Shown: positions 35,122 to 43,940 of the stretch, in pieces
Position numbering within the stretch: the stretch's first letter is position 1
How the letters are laid out: every line of letters begins with the position of its first letter
Assembly (NCBI RefSeq): GCF_041435195.1
Contig: NZ_CP108106.1
Coordinates: forward strand, 3,596,001-3,660,000
Length of the DNA: 64,000 nucleotides
Reading direction: 5' to 3'
Source: Streptomyces sp. NBC_00224
GTDB lineage: Bacteria; Actinomycetota; Actinomycetes; Streptomycetales; Streptomycetaceae
The notes under the pieces: model-generated
Told to the model about the DNA's origin: nothing
Seen by the model: only the letters and a program-made list of their open reading frames with translations
Database searches by the model: none
Made by a program: the position numbers and the translations under genes

Positions 35122-36558
35122 TCAGTGCCCGGCGGTCCCGGCCTTCTTGCGGCGGAGGAAGAACACCGCGCCGCCGCCTATGACGACCAGGGCGACAGCG
35201 ACGCCCGCGATCATCGGCGTGGAGCTGGAGGAACCGGTCTCGGCCAGGTCACCACCGGTGGTGGAGCCGGACGAGGTGCCGCCCGCCGAGGCGGGGCTGG
35301 GCTGCGACGACGGCTTGCTGGTGCCGGTGCCGGCGGTCTTGCAGTCCAGGACGCCCTTGAACTCCTGCTTGAAGCCGTTCGGCCCGGTGATCACGAAGTC
35401 GTAGGCCTGATCCTCGGCGACCGGCACGGTGACGGTCTTCGACTTGCCGGCGCCGATCGTGTAGGAGAAGCCGGCCAGCTTGAAGGTGAACGCCTCGTCG
35501 CCCTTGTTGGTCGCCGTGACGTCCACGCCGCCCTTGGCGCAGTTCTTCGCGGCCGTCAGGGCCGGAATGGCGCCCTGCTTGGCCCAGGTCGCCTTGGCCG
35601 CGGCGGTCACCGTGGAGTCGCTGGACCCGGCGAGGATCTGCGTCTGGCTCTTGGACTCACTGGCGAACGCACGGCCGACCGGCACCTGGGTGGTGGCCTG
35701 GACGGTCAGCGAGCCGGAGCCCGGCTGGGCGCCCGCGGGCACGTCGAAGAAGAGCTGCGAGCCGTTCTTGGCGGTCGTGGCCGCCTTGCCCGCCTTGTCG
35801 ACGACCTTGACGCCGGCAGCCTTGAGCTCCTCGGACGGGGTCACCGAGACCTTGTCGGCGTTGGTGCGGACGGTCACCGGGCCGAGCTTGGAGCCCGCCT
35901 TGCCGGAGACGGCCGGGTTGTCGAGGGTCAGCGACGACTTGGGCTCGCCCACGTTCTGCGCGGACTTGGTCAGCCAGTCCGCCAGGTCCTTGGCCTGCGC
36001 GTCCACCGCGTCGACCTGGGCGTGGTCCGAGTAGCGCCAGATGGCGACCTGGGTGGCGGCGGCGGCCGTGCCATTGGTCAGCTGGCCCTTGAGGCCGGCC
36101 GACTTGGCGAGCGCCGTCAGATCGTTCACCTGCGGGTACGAGTGCTCAAGGATCCAGCGGATCTTGCCCGCGTCCGGGTTGCCGCTCAGCGAGGTGCCGC
36201 TCCAGGGGGTCTCCTGGTACTTCGCGGCGGGCTGAGTCGGGTTGTGGATGTCGATGCAGTACGTACGCAGGGTGCCGCCGCCGTCGACGACCATCTGGAA
36301 CAGACCGGCCGAGACCGGCCGGTCGCCGCCCTGCTGGTGGATGACGGCCTTGCCCGAGGCGTCCGGGTCCAGGCCCTTGATGGTGGCGACCGCGCCGCCC
36401 TGGTGCTGCTGGCCGGGCGTGTCGGCGACCGCCGTGCCCGCGCCGGCTATGGCGCCGCCGGCGACCAGACCCGAGACGGCGACAGCGGCAGCGAGGCGTG
36501 CGGCGCCGCGCTTGCGTACAGACTTGGGTACAGAAAACCCGTGAACGACTGAAAACAC
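35122..36558 (-). CDS. LAxTG-anchored surface protein with an N-terminal thioester domain
   Basis: A protein of 478 residues. It has a signal peptide (basic start SVRKRGAARLA, hydrophobic core, AVA-D cleavage near residue 46), then a thioester domain with Cys101 (TYCIDIHNP) and Gln170 (AATQVAIW). In this family the Cys-Gln pair forms an internal thioester that can bond covalently to host or matrix amines. A stalk of Ig-like repeats follows, then a Ser/Pro/Gly spacer, LAETG at 438-442, a hydrophobic helix and RRKK. LAxTG is the signal for the class E sortases of Streptomyces, so the protein should be covalently fixed to the cell wall. The start is GTG 36558 with AAGGGGA about 7 bases upstream. 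It is monocistronic, with its own terminator. Confidence 0.88.
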   Translation of the reverse strand: MFSVVHGFSVPKSVRKRGAARLAAAVAVSGLVAGGAIAGAGTAVADTPGQQHQGGAVATIKGLDPDASGKAVIHQQGGDRPVSAGLFQMVVDGGGTLRTYCIDIHNPTQPAAKYQETPWSGTSLSGNPDAGKIRWILEHSYPQVNDLTALAKSAGLKGQLTNGTAAAATQVAIWRYSDHAQVDAVDAQAKDLADWLTKSAQNVGEPKSSLTLDNPAVSGKAGSKLGPVTVRTNADKVSVTPSEELKAAGVKVVDKAGKAATTAKNGSQLFFDVPAGAQPGSGSLTVQATTQVPVGRAFASESKSQTQILAGSSDSTVTAAAKATWAKQGAIPALTAAKNCAKGGVDVTATNKGDEAFTFKLAGFSYTIGAGKSKTVTVPVAEDQAYDFVITGPNGFKQEFKGVLDCKTAGTGTSKPSSQPSPASAGGTSSGSTTGGDLAETGSSSSTPMIAGVAVALVVIGGGAVFFLRRKKAGTAGH

Positions 36559-36689
36559 AGAATTCCCCTTCGGGCGAGGAGCTTTCGCGTACGTGCGTGG
36601 GGGAAGTGCCTCGCCTGCTGACTCAAGTGCCCCGTGAGTAACGGGAATCCTATGGAGGCCGCGCCCCCCGATCCCCTGTCATGCGATCA

Positions 36690-36747
36690 GATAACCATTC
36701 CGAATCGCAATCGTTATCGCTGGCACCCACCCCCACCTGGGGTTATC
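36690..36747. promoter_or_regulatory. Three GTTATC/GATAAC motifs upstream of the thioester-protein gene
   Basis: GATAAC at 36690-36695 and GTTATC at 36713-36718 form an inverted pair separated by 17 bp in an unusually AT-rich patch, and a third GTTATC follows at 36742-36747. The patch lies between the ssb stop and the start of the thioester gene and may be part of its promoter or an operator. The reader protein is unknown. Confidence 0.3.
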
Positions 36748-36775
36748 GACAAATCTCCGGTACGGAACGGGACGT

Positions 36776-37387
36776 TCAGGGCACTGCGGCAGCCACGGCG
36801 GGTGGCTTCGCGGGAGCTGTTCCGCGCCCCTCACCAGGGCTTTCTCCGGCGCCTCCGGCACTCGCCCCAGCCGTCCCGTCACCCCCCGCCACCACACCCG
36901 CACCGCCCGTACCGGTCCACGCCGGAGTGGGCGTCGGAGCCGGGGGCGGGGCCGGTGTATGCGCTCGCGAGGCCGGTGAACCGGCCTCCCCCGCCGGGTC
37001 CTTGAGCGGCTCCGTCAGGGACGGGTCCGCCTTCACCACGCGCCGGAACGCCGACGTCCCCCGGGTCAGGTCGTGGCCCACCGCGGTCGCCTCGACGTCC
37101 GCCGAGAATCTGCGCTGTCCGTCCTGGTCCTCGTCACGCACCCGCAACCTGCCGTGCACCACCAGCGGTTCGCCCACGGCGACCGAGCTGGCCAGGTTCA
37201 GACCCAGCGTCCGCCAGGCCCAGACCGTGTAGAAACTGGAGTGCCCGTCCACCCAGGCGTTCTTCTGCCGGTCGAACCGGCGTGATGTCACCGCCAGCCG
37301 GAACCGGGCCACTCCGCCCGTCGCCGTCTCCCGGTACTCCACCCGCGTCGCGGCGTTCCCCACCAGCGTCACCAGCGTGTCGTTCAT
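36776..37387 (-). CDS. ssb: Single-stranded DNA-binding protein (SSB paralogue)
   Basis: A protein of 203 residues. The N-terminal OB fold (about 1-110) reads MNDTLVTLVGNAATRVEYRE, ARFRLAVTSRRFDRQKNAWV and SFYTVWAWRTLGLNLASSV, matching bacterial SSB strands with the aromatic ssDNA contacts. The C-terminal 90 residues are Pro/Ala/Gly-rich and end in AAVP, without the acidic DDDIPF-type tip that recruits partner proteins in the main SSB, so this is probably the second paralogue (SsbB type). The ATG at 37387 is preceded by GGAGTGGTGGGG, and longer frames lack SSB similarity. It lies downstream of, and in the same direction as, the dynA-dynB pair, about 340 bp away. Confidence 0.85.
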   Translation of the reverse strand: MNDTLVTLVGNAATRVEYRETATGGVARFRLAVTSRRFDRQKNAWVDGHSSFYTVWAWRTLGLNLASSVAVGEPLVVHGRLRVRDEDQDGQRRFSADVEATAVGHDLTRGTSAFRRVVKADPSLTEPLKDPAGEAGSPASRAHTPAPPPAPTPTPAWTGTGGAGVVAGGDGTAGASAGGAGESPGEGRGTAPAKPPAVAAAVP

Positions 37388-37727
37388 CCCCACCACTCCC
37401 CCGTCATGCGTGCCGTGCGCGCCCGTCGCGCGCACGGCGTCCCCGTCGCGGCTCCGTCCGGCCCAGGCGGCCGATCGAACCCTTGCGCTGTCGATCTCCA
37501 TGCTGGACCGGACGGAGGACCTTGTGCCGGGGGCTGTGGACCACCCAGCGATTGTGGAAAACCTCGTCACCCGTACGGGGGTTGGCCGAGGGGTGGCGGG
37601 GGGCGGGGGCGTCGGTTGGCCAGGGGCGGGGTGCGGCGTGCGGCGTGCGGCGTGCGGGGGTGGGTCGCAGAACCCCGGCCCCCTTCACGTCACCCCCTCG
37701 CGTCACCGCCCCCTCGCGTCACTCCTC
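37388..37727. other. Intergenic region between dynB and ssb with simple repeats
   Basis: About 340 bp of non-coding DNA. A GTGCGGC heptamer occurs three times in tandem plus a partial copy (37631-37657). A looser CGTCACCSCCCTCG-type unit repeats at 37687-37720. The ssb promoter should lie in the left part, but no confident -35/-10 pair was seen. Confidence 0.5.
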
Positions 37728-40283
37728 TCACGACACCCCCGCCCGCACCCCCGCCCCGCCGCGCACCGCCACGTACTGCTCGCGCACCTCGCGGTAGCGC
37801 AGCAACTCCGCCGCGACCGGGTCCAGGACCTTGGCCCGGCCGCACCCGGCCGCCGCCTCCCGCAACCGCCGCTCGGCCTCCTGCCCGTAGCGCCGACCGG
37901 GCCCGCGCGCCGCGACCCCGCAGGCCCACTCGACCAGCGGGCCCCCGACGATCCCCGCCAGCATGACCAGCGCGGGGACCAGCAGACCGGGTTCGAGCAC
38001 GCCCACGATCTGGCCGACGAGCCAGAGCCCGCCCACGATCTGCACCAGCGTCATGGCCGCCTGCACCAGCACCGCCGCGGGCCACCAGGCGGGCCTGGGT
38101 GAGGTGCCCCGTTCGAGTTCCGCCCGTACCGCCAGCTCGTCCAGGGCCTGCGGCAGCCCCTCGGCGCCACGCACCGCCGCCTCCCGCACCGCCTGCGCCC
38201 AGGGGGCGGGCAGTCCGGTGGCCGCCGCTTCCGCGACCAGCCGTACGGCCTGCTCGACACGCTGGCGGGCCGTCACCTTCTCCTCCGGAGGAGGAGTGGG
38301 CAGCGGCGACTCGCGGCCCGGGATGCGGATCCGCTCGTACCAGCGCCAGAGCCGCAGCCACGGGGTGCCGCAGGCGCGGCCGGCGTTGCGGCGCCACTCG
38401 CGTTCGGCCGCCTCTCCGGCCGCGGCCGCGCCCACGGCCGCCGCGAGCCGGTCGGTGAACGCCTCCCGGGCCCGCTCGTCGAGCCCCGTACGGCCGTCCG
38501 CGACGTACACCGGACGCAGTCCGGCGGCAGCGGCGTCCAGATCGGCCGCCACCCGGCGTTCCGGGGCGCCGCGCTCCTGCACGAACCGGCTGAGCAGGTC
38601 GCGAAGTTCGCCGACTCCCTGGCCGGTGAGGGCGGAGAGGGACAGCACGGTGGCGCCGGGTTCGCCGTGCTCGCCGAGTGCCATGCCGTCCTCGTCGAGG
38701 AGGCGGCGCAGATCGTCGAGCACCTGGTCGGCGGCGTCGCCGGGCAGCCGGTCCACCTGGTTGAGCACGACGAACGTGACCTCGGCGTGCCCGGCCAGCG
38801 GCCGCAGATACCGCTCGTGGAGCACGGCGTCGGCGTACTTCTCCGGGTCCACGACCCAGACCACCGCGTCTACGAGGGCCAGTACGCGGTCGGCCTGGCG
38901 GCGGTGTTCGACGACCGCCGAGTCGAGGTCGGGCAAATCGACGAGGACCAGCCCCTGCAGGGCCTCGGCGTTCGGGTCGGTGGGCAGCGGTCTGCGCCGC
39001 AGCCGACCGGGCAGCCCGAGCCGGTCCAGGAGACCCGCCGCGCCGTCGGTCCAGCTGCACGCGATCGGCGCGCTGGTGGTGGGGCGGCGCAGCCCGGTCT
39101 CCGAAATGTGCGTACCGGCGAGGGCGTTGAACAGGGTCGACTTGCCGCTGCCGGTGGCTCCGGCGATGGCGACGACGGTGTGCCGCGCGGACAGCCGCTG
39201 CCGTGCGGCGGCCTCGTCGAGTACGCGTCCGGCCTCGGCCAGCGTCTTCCCGTCCAGCCGCGTCCGCGACAGCCCCACGAGCTCGCGCAGGGCCTCCAGC
39301 CGCCCGCGCAGCTCGCCCCCGTAGGGCCCGCCGATGGGCACGTACTCCTCCGCCGGCTCGGGTTCCTCGACGGGAACCTCCCCCTCGGCCGGCTCGTTGA
39401 CCCGTCGAGCGATCAGCCCGTCGTCCCAGGCGGGCGCGGGCTGCGCGGAGCCGGCGGCGGGACCGGCGTCGGCGGCCGCGCGCGCGTCGGGGGTGCGGCG
39501 GGAGGGTGGCCGGCTCGGTCGGGCCGGGACGGCCGTCGGTGTGAATGCCGGTGCTGCGCGGCTTGGTGCCGGTGGGGTTGTGGGGGGCGATTCGGGACGC
39601 GGGGGTGTTTCGATGCGGGTGGCGGGCGTGTTGCGGGCGGGGCGGGTGCTTTCGGGTGCGCCGGTGGACGGGGTCTTGGCCGAGTCGGCCGCCGACGGGT
39701 CGACATTTACTGTCGCGGCTCCGGGCGTGTCGGCTTGGGGCGTGTCGGCCTGGGGCGTGGCTTTTCCGGAGGCTCCAGTCCCGAATGCTCCAGTCCCGGA
39801 TGCGCCGATTCCGGATGTGCCGGTTCCAGAATCGTCGGCCTCGGGCGTGTCGGCTTCCGTCACGTCGGCTGCTTTGGGCGTGTCGGCCTCTCCTGGGAGG
39901 GGCTCCGTCCGTACGGATGGCGTACCCGCAGCTCCCTCCTCACCCGATTCCGTCCGCCGGAAAGGGGGCCGTTCGGCCCATGGGCGGTCGAAGCCGAGCC
40001 ATCCCGACGTCGGCGCGACGGCTTCCAGTCGGCCGATCGAGGGCCGCCCGGCGGCCCGTACCTCGACCGTCAGCGGTGCGGCTGCCACCTGCGCGGGCTC
40101 GTCCCCACCGGCTGCGGAGCCACCGTCCGCCGACCGCTCCGGCTCCCCCTCCTCCGGAGGGGAAGGAAGCTCGGCCCCGGCCTCCGGCTGCCCGGACTTC
40201 GACTGCCCGGGCTCCGACTCGGGCCGTTCGGACTCGGGCTGGTCGGCCCCCGGCCGATCCGTCAGAGCGGTCACCCCGCTCAC
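37728..40283 (-). CDS. dynB: Dynamin-like GTPase with C-terminal membrane helices (DynB type)
   Basis: A protein of 851 residues. The first 300 or so residues are disordered (repeated PESE/PEAD, Ala/Pro/Thr/Asp-rich). A dynamin-type GTPase domain follows with P-loop [15 protein letters not shown] near 375, switch Thr in [16 protein letters not shown] for G3 and NQVD for G4. Two hydrophobic helices near 733-790 ([19 protein letters not shown] and [14 protein letters not shown]) anchor it in the membrane. In Streptomyces, DynA and DynB stabilise FtsZ rings during sporulation septation, and the membrane-spanning member is DynB. The start is GTG 40283, overlapping the upstream gene stop (GTGA), with GAAGGAGAG just ahead. 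Confidence 0.82.
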   Translation of the reverse strand: MSGVTALTDRPGADQPESERPESEPGQSKSGQPEAGAELPSPPEEGEPERSADGGSAAGGDEPAQVAAAPLTVEVRAAGRPSIGRLEAVAPTSGWLGFDRPWAERPPFRRTESGEEGAAGTPSVRTEPLPGEADTPKAADVTEADTPEADDSGTGTSGIGASGTGAFGTGASGKATPQADTPQADTPGAATVNVDPSAADSAKTPSTGAPESTRPARNTPATRIETPPRPESPPTTPPAPSRAAPAFTPTAVPARPSRPPSRRTPDARAAADAGPAAGSAQPAPAWDDGLIARRVNEPAEGEVPVEEPEPAEEYVPIGGPYGGELRGRLEALRELVGLSRTRLDGKTLAEAGRVLDEAAARQRLSARHTVVAIAGATGSGKSTLFNALAGTHISETGLRRPTTSAPIACSWTDGAAGLLDRLGLPGRLRRRPLPTDPNAEALQGLVLVDLPDLDSAVVEHRRQADRVLALVDAVVWVVDPEKYADAVLHERYLRPLAGHAEVTFVVLNQVDRLPGDAADQVLDDLRRLLDEDGMALGEHGEPGATVLSLSALTGQGVGELRDLLSRFVQERGAPERRVAADLDAAAAGLRPVYVADGRTGLDERAREAFTDRLAAAVGAAAAGEAAEREWRRNAGRACGTPWLRLWRWYERIRIPGRESPLPTPPPEEKVTARQRVEQAVRLVAEAAATGLPAPWAQAVREAAVRGAEGLPQALDELAVRAELERGTSPRPAWWPAAVLVQAAMTLVQIVGGLWLVGQIVGVLEPGLLVPALVMLAGIVGGPLVEWACGVAARGPGRRYGQEAERRLREAAAGCGRAKVLDPVAAELLRYREVREQYVAVRGGAGVRAGVS

Positions 40284-41887
40284 CTCTCCTTCTGCAGTAG
40301 GGACAGCGCGGCGATCAGCCCGGCCTGGGGCTCGGGGGTCACCCGGAGCGCGTCCAGTGGGGCGAGCCGGCGGTCGCGTTCGGCGTTCAGGACGCGGTCG
40401 ATGTACGTCGTGACCAGCTCACCGCCCTGGTCGCGCAGGCGCAGCGCGCGCTGGGCGCCGATGCGTTCGGCGAGCCGTTCCCCGGCCCGGCGGGCGCGGC
40501 GCCCGCCGAGGAGCGCGGCCGCCAGCAGGGCCGCCACGGCCTCGGCGGAGGGCGCGACGGCCCGGTCCATCTCCCGTACCTCTTCCTCGGCCAGCTCCTC
40601 CAGGACCCGGCGCCAGCGCCGTACGGCGAGCTCGATGCGCTCACCGGTCTCCCGGTCCCGTACGCCCTCGGCCAGTTCCGCCGCCGCGGGCTCGCGGCCC
40701 CACGCCTCGCGGACCCGTTCGTCGGCGGCGTCCGCGGCGCACCCGAGCAGCTCCGCGAGGCTCTCGCAGAGCGCGTCGAGGAGCTCGACGGAGGTCGCGT
40801 CCCGGGGGTACGCACGCCAGCGGGTGAGCGCGTCCCCGGCGAGTACGCCCCCTGCCTGCAGCCTGCGCCGCACACGTGCCCCTTCCCGCTCGTACGCCTC
40901 CTCGACCGCGCTCGTCATCCGTACGGCGGCGGCGTACTGCGCGGCGACGGCGGAGGCGAGCTCGGGCATACGGGCGTTGAGCGAGTCGATGACGCCGACG
41001 GCGGTACGGACGACGGCCTGCTGCCGGGCGGCCGGGTCCTGCGCCCGGTGGGTGAGCCACTGGCCGAGTGGGGCGACCGCGGTGGAGGGCAGCAATCCGC
41101 TCCCGCCACCGGCCGATTCGGGCAGCTCGGGGATGGTGAAGCGGGGCACATCACCGAGCCCGGCCTTGGTCAGGAGCGCCGCGTACTGCCGGGACACCTC
41201 ACCGATGACCTGGTGGGGCACCCGGTCGAGGACGGTGATCAGCATGGCGTCGTACTCCTTGGCCGTGCGCAGCAGATGCCACGGCACGGCGTCCGCGTAC
41301 CGCGATGCGGTCGTCACCATCACCCAGATGTCGGCGGCGCAGATCAGCTGGGCGGCGAGCAGACGGTTGCTGACGACGAGTGAGTCGATGTCGGGCGCGT
41401 CGAGCAGGGCGAGCCCGACGGGCAAATTCCGCGAGGTCTCGACCCGCAGCGAATTCTCCGCGTCATTGCCCCCGATGCCCTCCTCCACCTCCGCTTCTTC
41501 GTTCTGCTGGGGCAGCCAGACGCGGGTGAGCTGGGGCAGTACGCGGATCTCGGTGAACCAGTGGTGGTCGTCGGGGTGGCAGACGAGTACGGGGGTGCGG
41601 GTCGTCGGCCGCAGCACGCCGGCCTCGCTGACCCGCCGCCCCACAAGGGAGTTGACGAGCGTGGACTTCCCGGCGCCGGTGGACCCGCCGACCACGGCGA
41701 GCAGCGGCGCTTCGGGATCTTTGAGCCGGGGCAACAAATAATCGTCGAGCTGTGCGAGCAGCTCGATCCGGGTCTGCCGTGCCCGCGCCGCCCCCGGCAG
41801 GGGCAGGGGAAGACGCATGGCGGCGACCCTGTCGCGCAAGGCGGAGAGTGCGTCAATCAGCTGAGGCCGTACGTCCAAGGTCACCAC
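40280..41887 (-). CDS. dynA: Dynamin-like GTPase (DynA type)
   Basis: A protein of about 535 residues. The GTPase domain has P-loop [15 protein letters not shown] near 66-80, RPTTRTPVL for switch [10 protein letters not shown] for G3 and LDRVP near the G4 position. The rest is helical with many Arg/Glu/Ala stretches, as in bacterial dynamin-like proteins, and no membrane helix is seen. It is followed, with a GTGA overlap, by the membrane-spanning dynB-type gene, the arrangement of the sporulation dynamin operon. The start is chosen at GTG 41887 ([14 protein letters not shown]). GTG 41884 is equally possible, and the longer frame to 42004 has no family-like sequence. Confidence 0.8.
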   Translation of the reverse strand: MVTLDVRPQLIDALSALRDRVAAMRLPLPLPGAARARQTRIELLAQLDDYLLPRLKDPEAPLLAVVGGSTGAGKSTLVNSLVGRRVSEAGVLRPTTRTPVLVCHPDDHHWFTEIRVLPQLTRVWLPQQNEEAEVEEGIGGNDAENSLRVETSRNLPVGLALLDAPDIDSLVVSNRLLAAQLICAADIWVMVTTASRYADAVPWHLLRTAKEYDAMLITVLDRVPHQVIGEVSRQYAALLTKAGLGDVPRFTIPELPESAGGGSGLLPSTAVAPLGQWLTHRAQDPAARQQAVVRTAVGVIDSLNARMPELASAVAAQYAAAVRMTSAVEEAYEREGARVRRRLQAGGVLAGDALTRWRAYPRDATSVELLDALCESLAELLGCAADAADERVREAWGREPAAAELAEGVRDRETGERIELAVRRWRRVLEELAEEEVREMDRAVAPSAEAVAALLAAALLGGRRARRAGERLAERIGAQRALRLRDQGGELVTTYIDRVLNAERDRRLAPLDALRVTPEPQAGLIAALSLLQKER

Positions 41888-42220
41888 ATGCGAAGAATGC
41901 CCAATTTTGGCGCCTTTTTGAAGCGTATGGAGGCCCTCGCGCGCCGATCGGACACATGGGACAGACGGGATGAGTGGGACGCAGGCATAACGAGTGCACA
42001 ACACCCGGCGCCACGAGCGTCAAAAGCGCTGCGTGTTCTGCTCTCGCCTGCGATTATCGGTTCGCTTCACCGAACCTCCACATCGTGCCACGCAGGTGAA
42101 GCAACCGGGACGAGGCGAGAGGAGCCCTATCCTTGTCCCCGGCAAGGTCACGACCCGGAGCCCGCTCCGGATCACACCCTTGCCCGCCCGGGGGCTCCAG
42201 GCCACCGCGGCCGCCATCCG
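41888..42220. other. Divergent control region for dynA and tRNA-Arg
   Basis: About 330 bp of non-coding DNA, less GC-rich in the middle (around 41890-42060). It must hold the dynAB promoter (leftward) and the tRNA promoter (rightward). I could not identify either with confidence and saw no further gene. Confidence 0.5.
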
Positions 42221-42293
42221 GCCCCCGTAGCTCAGTGGATAGAGCAGGCGCCTTCTAAGCGCTTGGCCGCAGGTTCGAGTCCTGCCGGGGGCG
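42221..42293 (+). tRNA. tRNA-Arg (anticodon TCT)
   Basis: A 73-nt cloverleaf can be folded completely: acceptor GCCCCCG/CGGGGGC, D-stem GCTC/GAGC, anticodon stem GGCGC/GCGCT with loop CTTCTAA (anticodon TCT at 42254-42256, reading AGA), T-stem GCAGG/CCTGC with loop TTCGAGT, and discriminator G. CCA is not encoded. Its 3' half is the integration target of the element that follows. A near copy of this half recurs at 46480. Confidence 0.95.
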
Positions 42294-42399
42294 CTTTCGC
42301 CCGCGCGGTGTCAGGCCCTCCCTCCAGGAGGGCCTTTTTGCTGCTCGGCAGCACCGTAGCGCGGCGGTCGTAGAGGCCGCGTAAGCGCCGGATCCGGGC
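42252..42399 (+). repeat. Left attachment repeat (att) of the integrated element
   Basis: 148 bp running from the anticodon loop of tRNA-Arg through its 3' end, terminator and about 65 bp beyond. It is almost identical to 46480-46627 (constant offset 4228), with five to six mismatches, one in the T loop (TTCGAGT here, TTCAAGT at the right copy). Here it completes a functional tRNA. Confidence 0.9.
42314..42339 (+). terminator. Intrinsic terminator of tRNA-Arg
   Basis: Hairpin GGCCCTCC (42314-42321) and GGAGGGCC (42327-42334) with loop CTCCA, followed directly by TTTTT. It is a textbook Rho-independent terminator 20 bp past the tRNA, and it is duplicated in the right repeat at 46542-46567. 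Confidence 0.9.
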
Positions 42400-42460
42400 C
42401 TGGTGGGGGCGGGTAGGGTACGGCGCTGTCCTGCTGATTCCGGGTTTCTGCGGGTGGCCG

Positions 42461-42475
42461 TGGCAAATACGTGGC
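42461..42475 (+). promoter_or_regulatory. Possible integrase arm-type site, left end
   Basis: TGGCAAATACGTGGC, repeated with one change at 46388-46402 near the other end and in the same orientation. In the excised circle the two copies would flank the crossover core, as arm sites do. Confidence 0.5.
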
Positions 42476-42595
42476 GAAGCATCCACCATCCACCCAGCCA
42501 TCGAACACGTGACCTGATCCCTGAAGAGACTTGCCGGGCGGCAGACATCGGAAAACCCGGTGCCATGGAGTCCAACCCTTGCGAGGATCTAGGGC

Positions 42596-43870
42596 GTGGA
42601 CGATGACCATGCTGCGAAGACTGGAGCTCACAGTCAGCCTGTGCTGCTGACCTTCTTGGTTGCGCTCCCGTTCCCGTGCCCCTTGCCGCACGGCACCGTC
42701 TTCTCACGGACGGTCGAAGGTGAGGTTCACGGACTGGACGGTATCGCCCTCCGCGTGACGCCAGAGGCCCCAGACCTGCCAGCCGACATGAACAGCCGGG
42801 TATTCGTATCCCTGAAGTTCTGGCAGGTTAAAGAACGCGCGGCGGCAGGGAATTGGCACCTCGGCGCGCTCACGCAAGTAGCCTCTGACATCACAGGGAA
42901 GCCGCTCCCCACACCGGATGAACCTGAACCCACGGTTGAGTCCTACCGCACGGTCGTGGAGATGATCACTGTTCAGAATGCCGATACTTCGCACGCCTCA
43001 TGGCCAAATACCCGTGACGAAGCACTAGACCGCTGCTTCCGCGTTCTATCGGACGTATCTGCCATGACGCGCCTCGTGAAGCACCACGGACATCCCATCG
43101 CGACTAAAGAACAGGTTCCCTTCGCTCTATGGTTCGCTCGCCGACCTGAGTCATGCAGCTACGCCGACAGCGTGGGAGGCATGTTGTTCTTGTCTCCGCC
43201 CGCTGACCCCGTCACCGAAGTACTCAACGCAGAACAGATGGAGCGCTTGACCAGCCACCTCACTCGGGTCTGGGACGGCTCACCGCTAGAGCTGGCCATA
43301 GACCGTTCCGTGGAGGCCAGCACCTTCATGCAACGCGACGGTGACTACGGGAATGCCGTAATCCACGCCGCCCTGTCTTCGGAGATCATCCTGGACAGCA
43401 CTCTGGCGTTGATGCTCTGGGAAGAACAGTTGGTAGCGCCGTCTACCGAAGCAGCTATCGCTGTCTTCGACGAAACGCGTGGAGGCCTCGCCTCCCGGGT
43501 ACGGCGCGAGTACAGTCCTCGGCTCGGGGGGACGTGGGATCCGGATAAGATCGGTCCGGTACAGACATGGTCCCGAAACCTGGCCCGCCTCCGAGGGCGC
43601 ATTGTTCATCGTGGCTATCGACCCACTGAACTCGAAACTGCTGCGGCCCTGTCCGCGAGCGACGAGTTGTTGGAATTCGTCAAAGAGCGGCTGGCTCGCA
43701 GAGTCAAGAGATATCCGCGTACTGCGCTACTCATGTTGGGCGAGCCGGGACTGCGTAGGCTTGGCGGATGGCGAGCAGCCAGCGGATACCTGGAAGCGGG
43801 TTCTAACCGTCCTGACGACTGGTTCCGCGAATACTCAGCATGGCGTACCAGGGTCGACGCCGCCCTCTAA
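42596..43870 (+). CDS. Element-borne protein with a C-terminal HEPN-like domain
   Basis: A protein of 424 residues not closely matched to a named family by eye. The C-terminal part (about 240-375) looks like a HEPN helical bundle. It has a first helix NAVIHAALSSEIILDSTLAL, then a linker and WSRNLARLRGRIVHRGYRP, where Arg333 and His338 form the Rx4H catalytic or RNA-binding motif and Arg327-Asn328 lie one turn before. The helix that follows (AAALSASDELLEFVKERL) is as in ApeA/HEPN-type proteins. HEPN proteins are often RNases in toxin-antitoxin and anti-phage systems, so defence cargo is a reasonable inference. The N-terminal 230 residues are unassigned. The start is GTG 42596 with GAGG about 10 bases upstream. 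Rare codons and lower GC mark it as acquired. Confidence 0.65.
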   Translation: MDDDHAAKTGAHSQPVLLTFLVALPFPCPLPHGTVFSRTVEGEVHGLDGIALRVTPEAPDLPADMNSRVFVSLKFWQVKERAAAGNWHLGALTQVASDITGKPLPTPDEPEPTVESYRTVVEMITVQNADTSHASWPNTRDEALDRCFRVLSDVSAMTRLVKHHGHPIATKEQVPFALWFARRPESCSYADSVGGMLFLSPPADPVTEVLNAEQMERLTSHLTRVWDGSPLELAIDRSVEASTFMQRDGDYGNAVIHAALSSEIILDSTLALMLWEEQLVAPSTEAAIAVFDETRGGLASRVRREYSPRLGGTWDPDKIGPVQTWSRNLARLRGRIVHRGYRPTELETAAALSASDELLEFVKERLARRVKRYPRTALLMLGEPGLRRLGGWRAASGYLEAGSNRPDDWFREYSAWRTRVDAAL

Positions 43871-43896
43871 TTCCACGACCGTCAGCAACCATGTGT

Positions 43897-43932
43897 GATG
43901 AGGCCCCCCTGGATGGTGTCAGAGGCCTCATC
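43897..43932. terminator. Bidirectional hairpin between converging element genes
   Basis: GATGAGGCC (43897-43905) and GGCCTCATC (43924-43932) form a 9-bp stem over an 18-nt loop. It lies between the HEPN-like gene and the integrase remnant, which converge. Confidence 0.65.
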
Positions 43933-43940
43933 GCAGCGCG

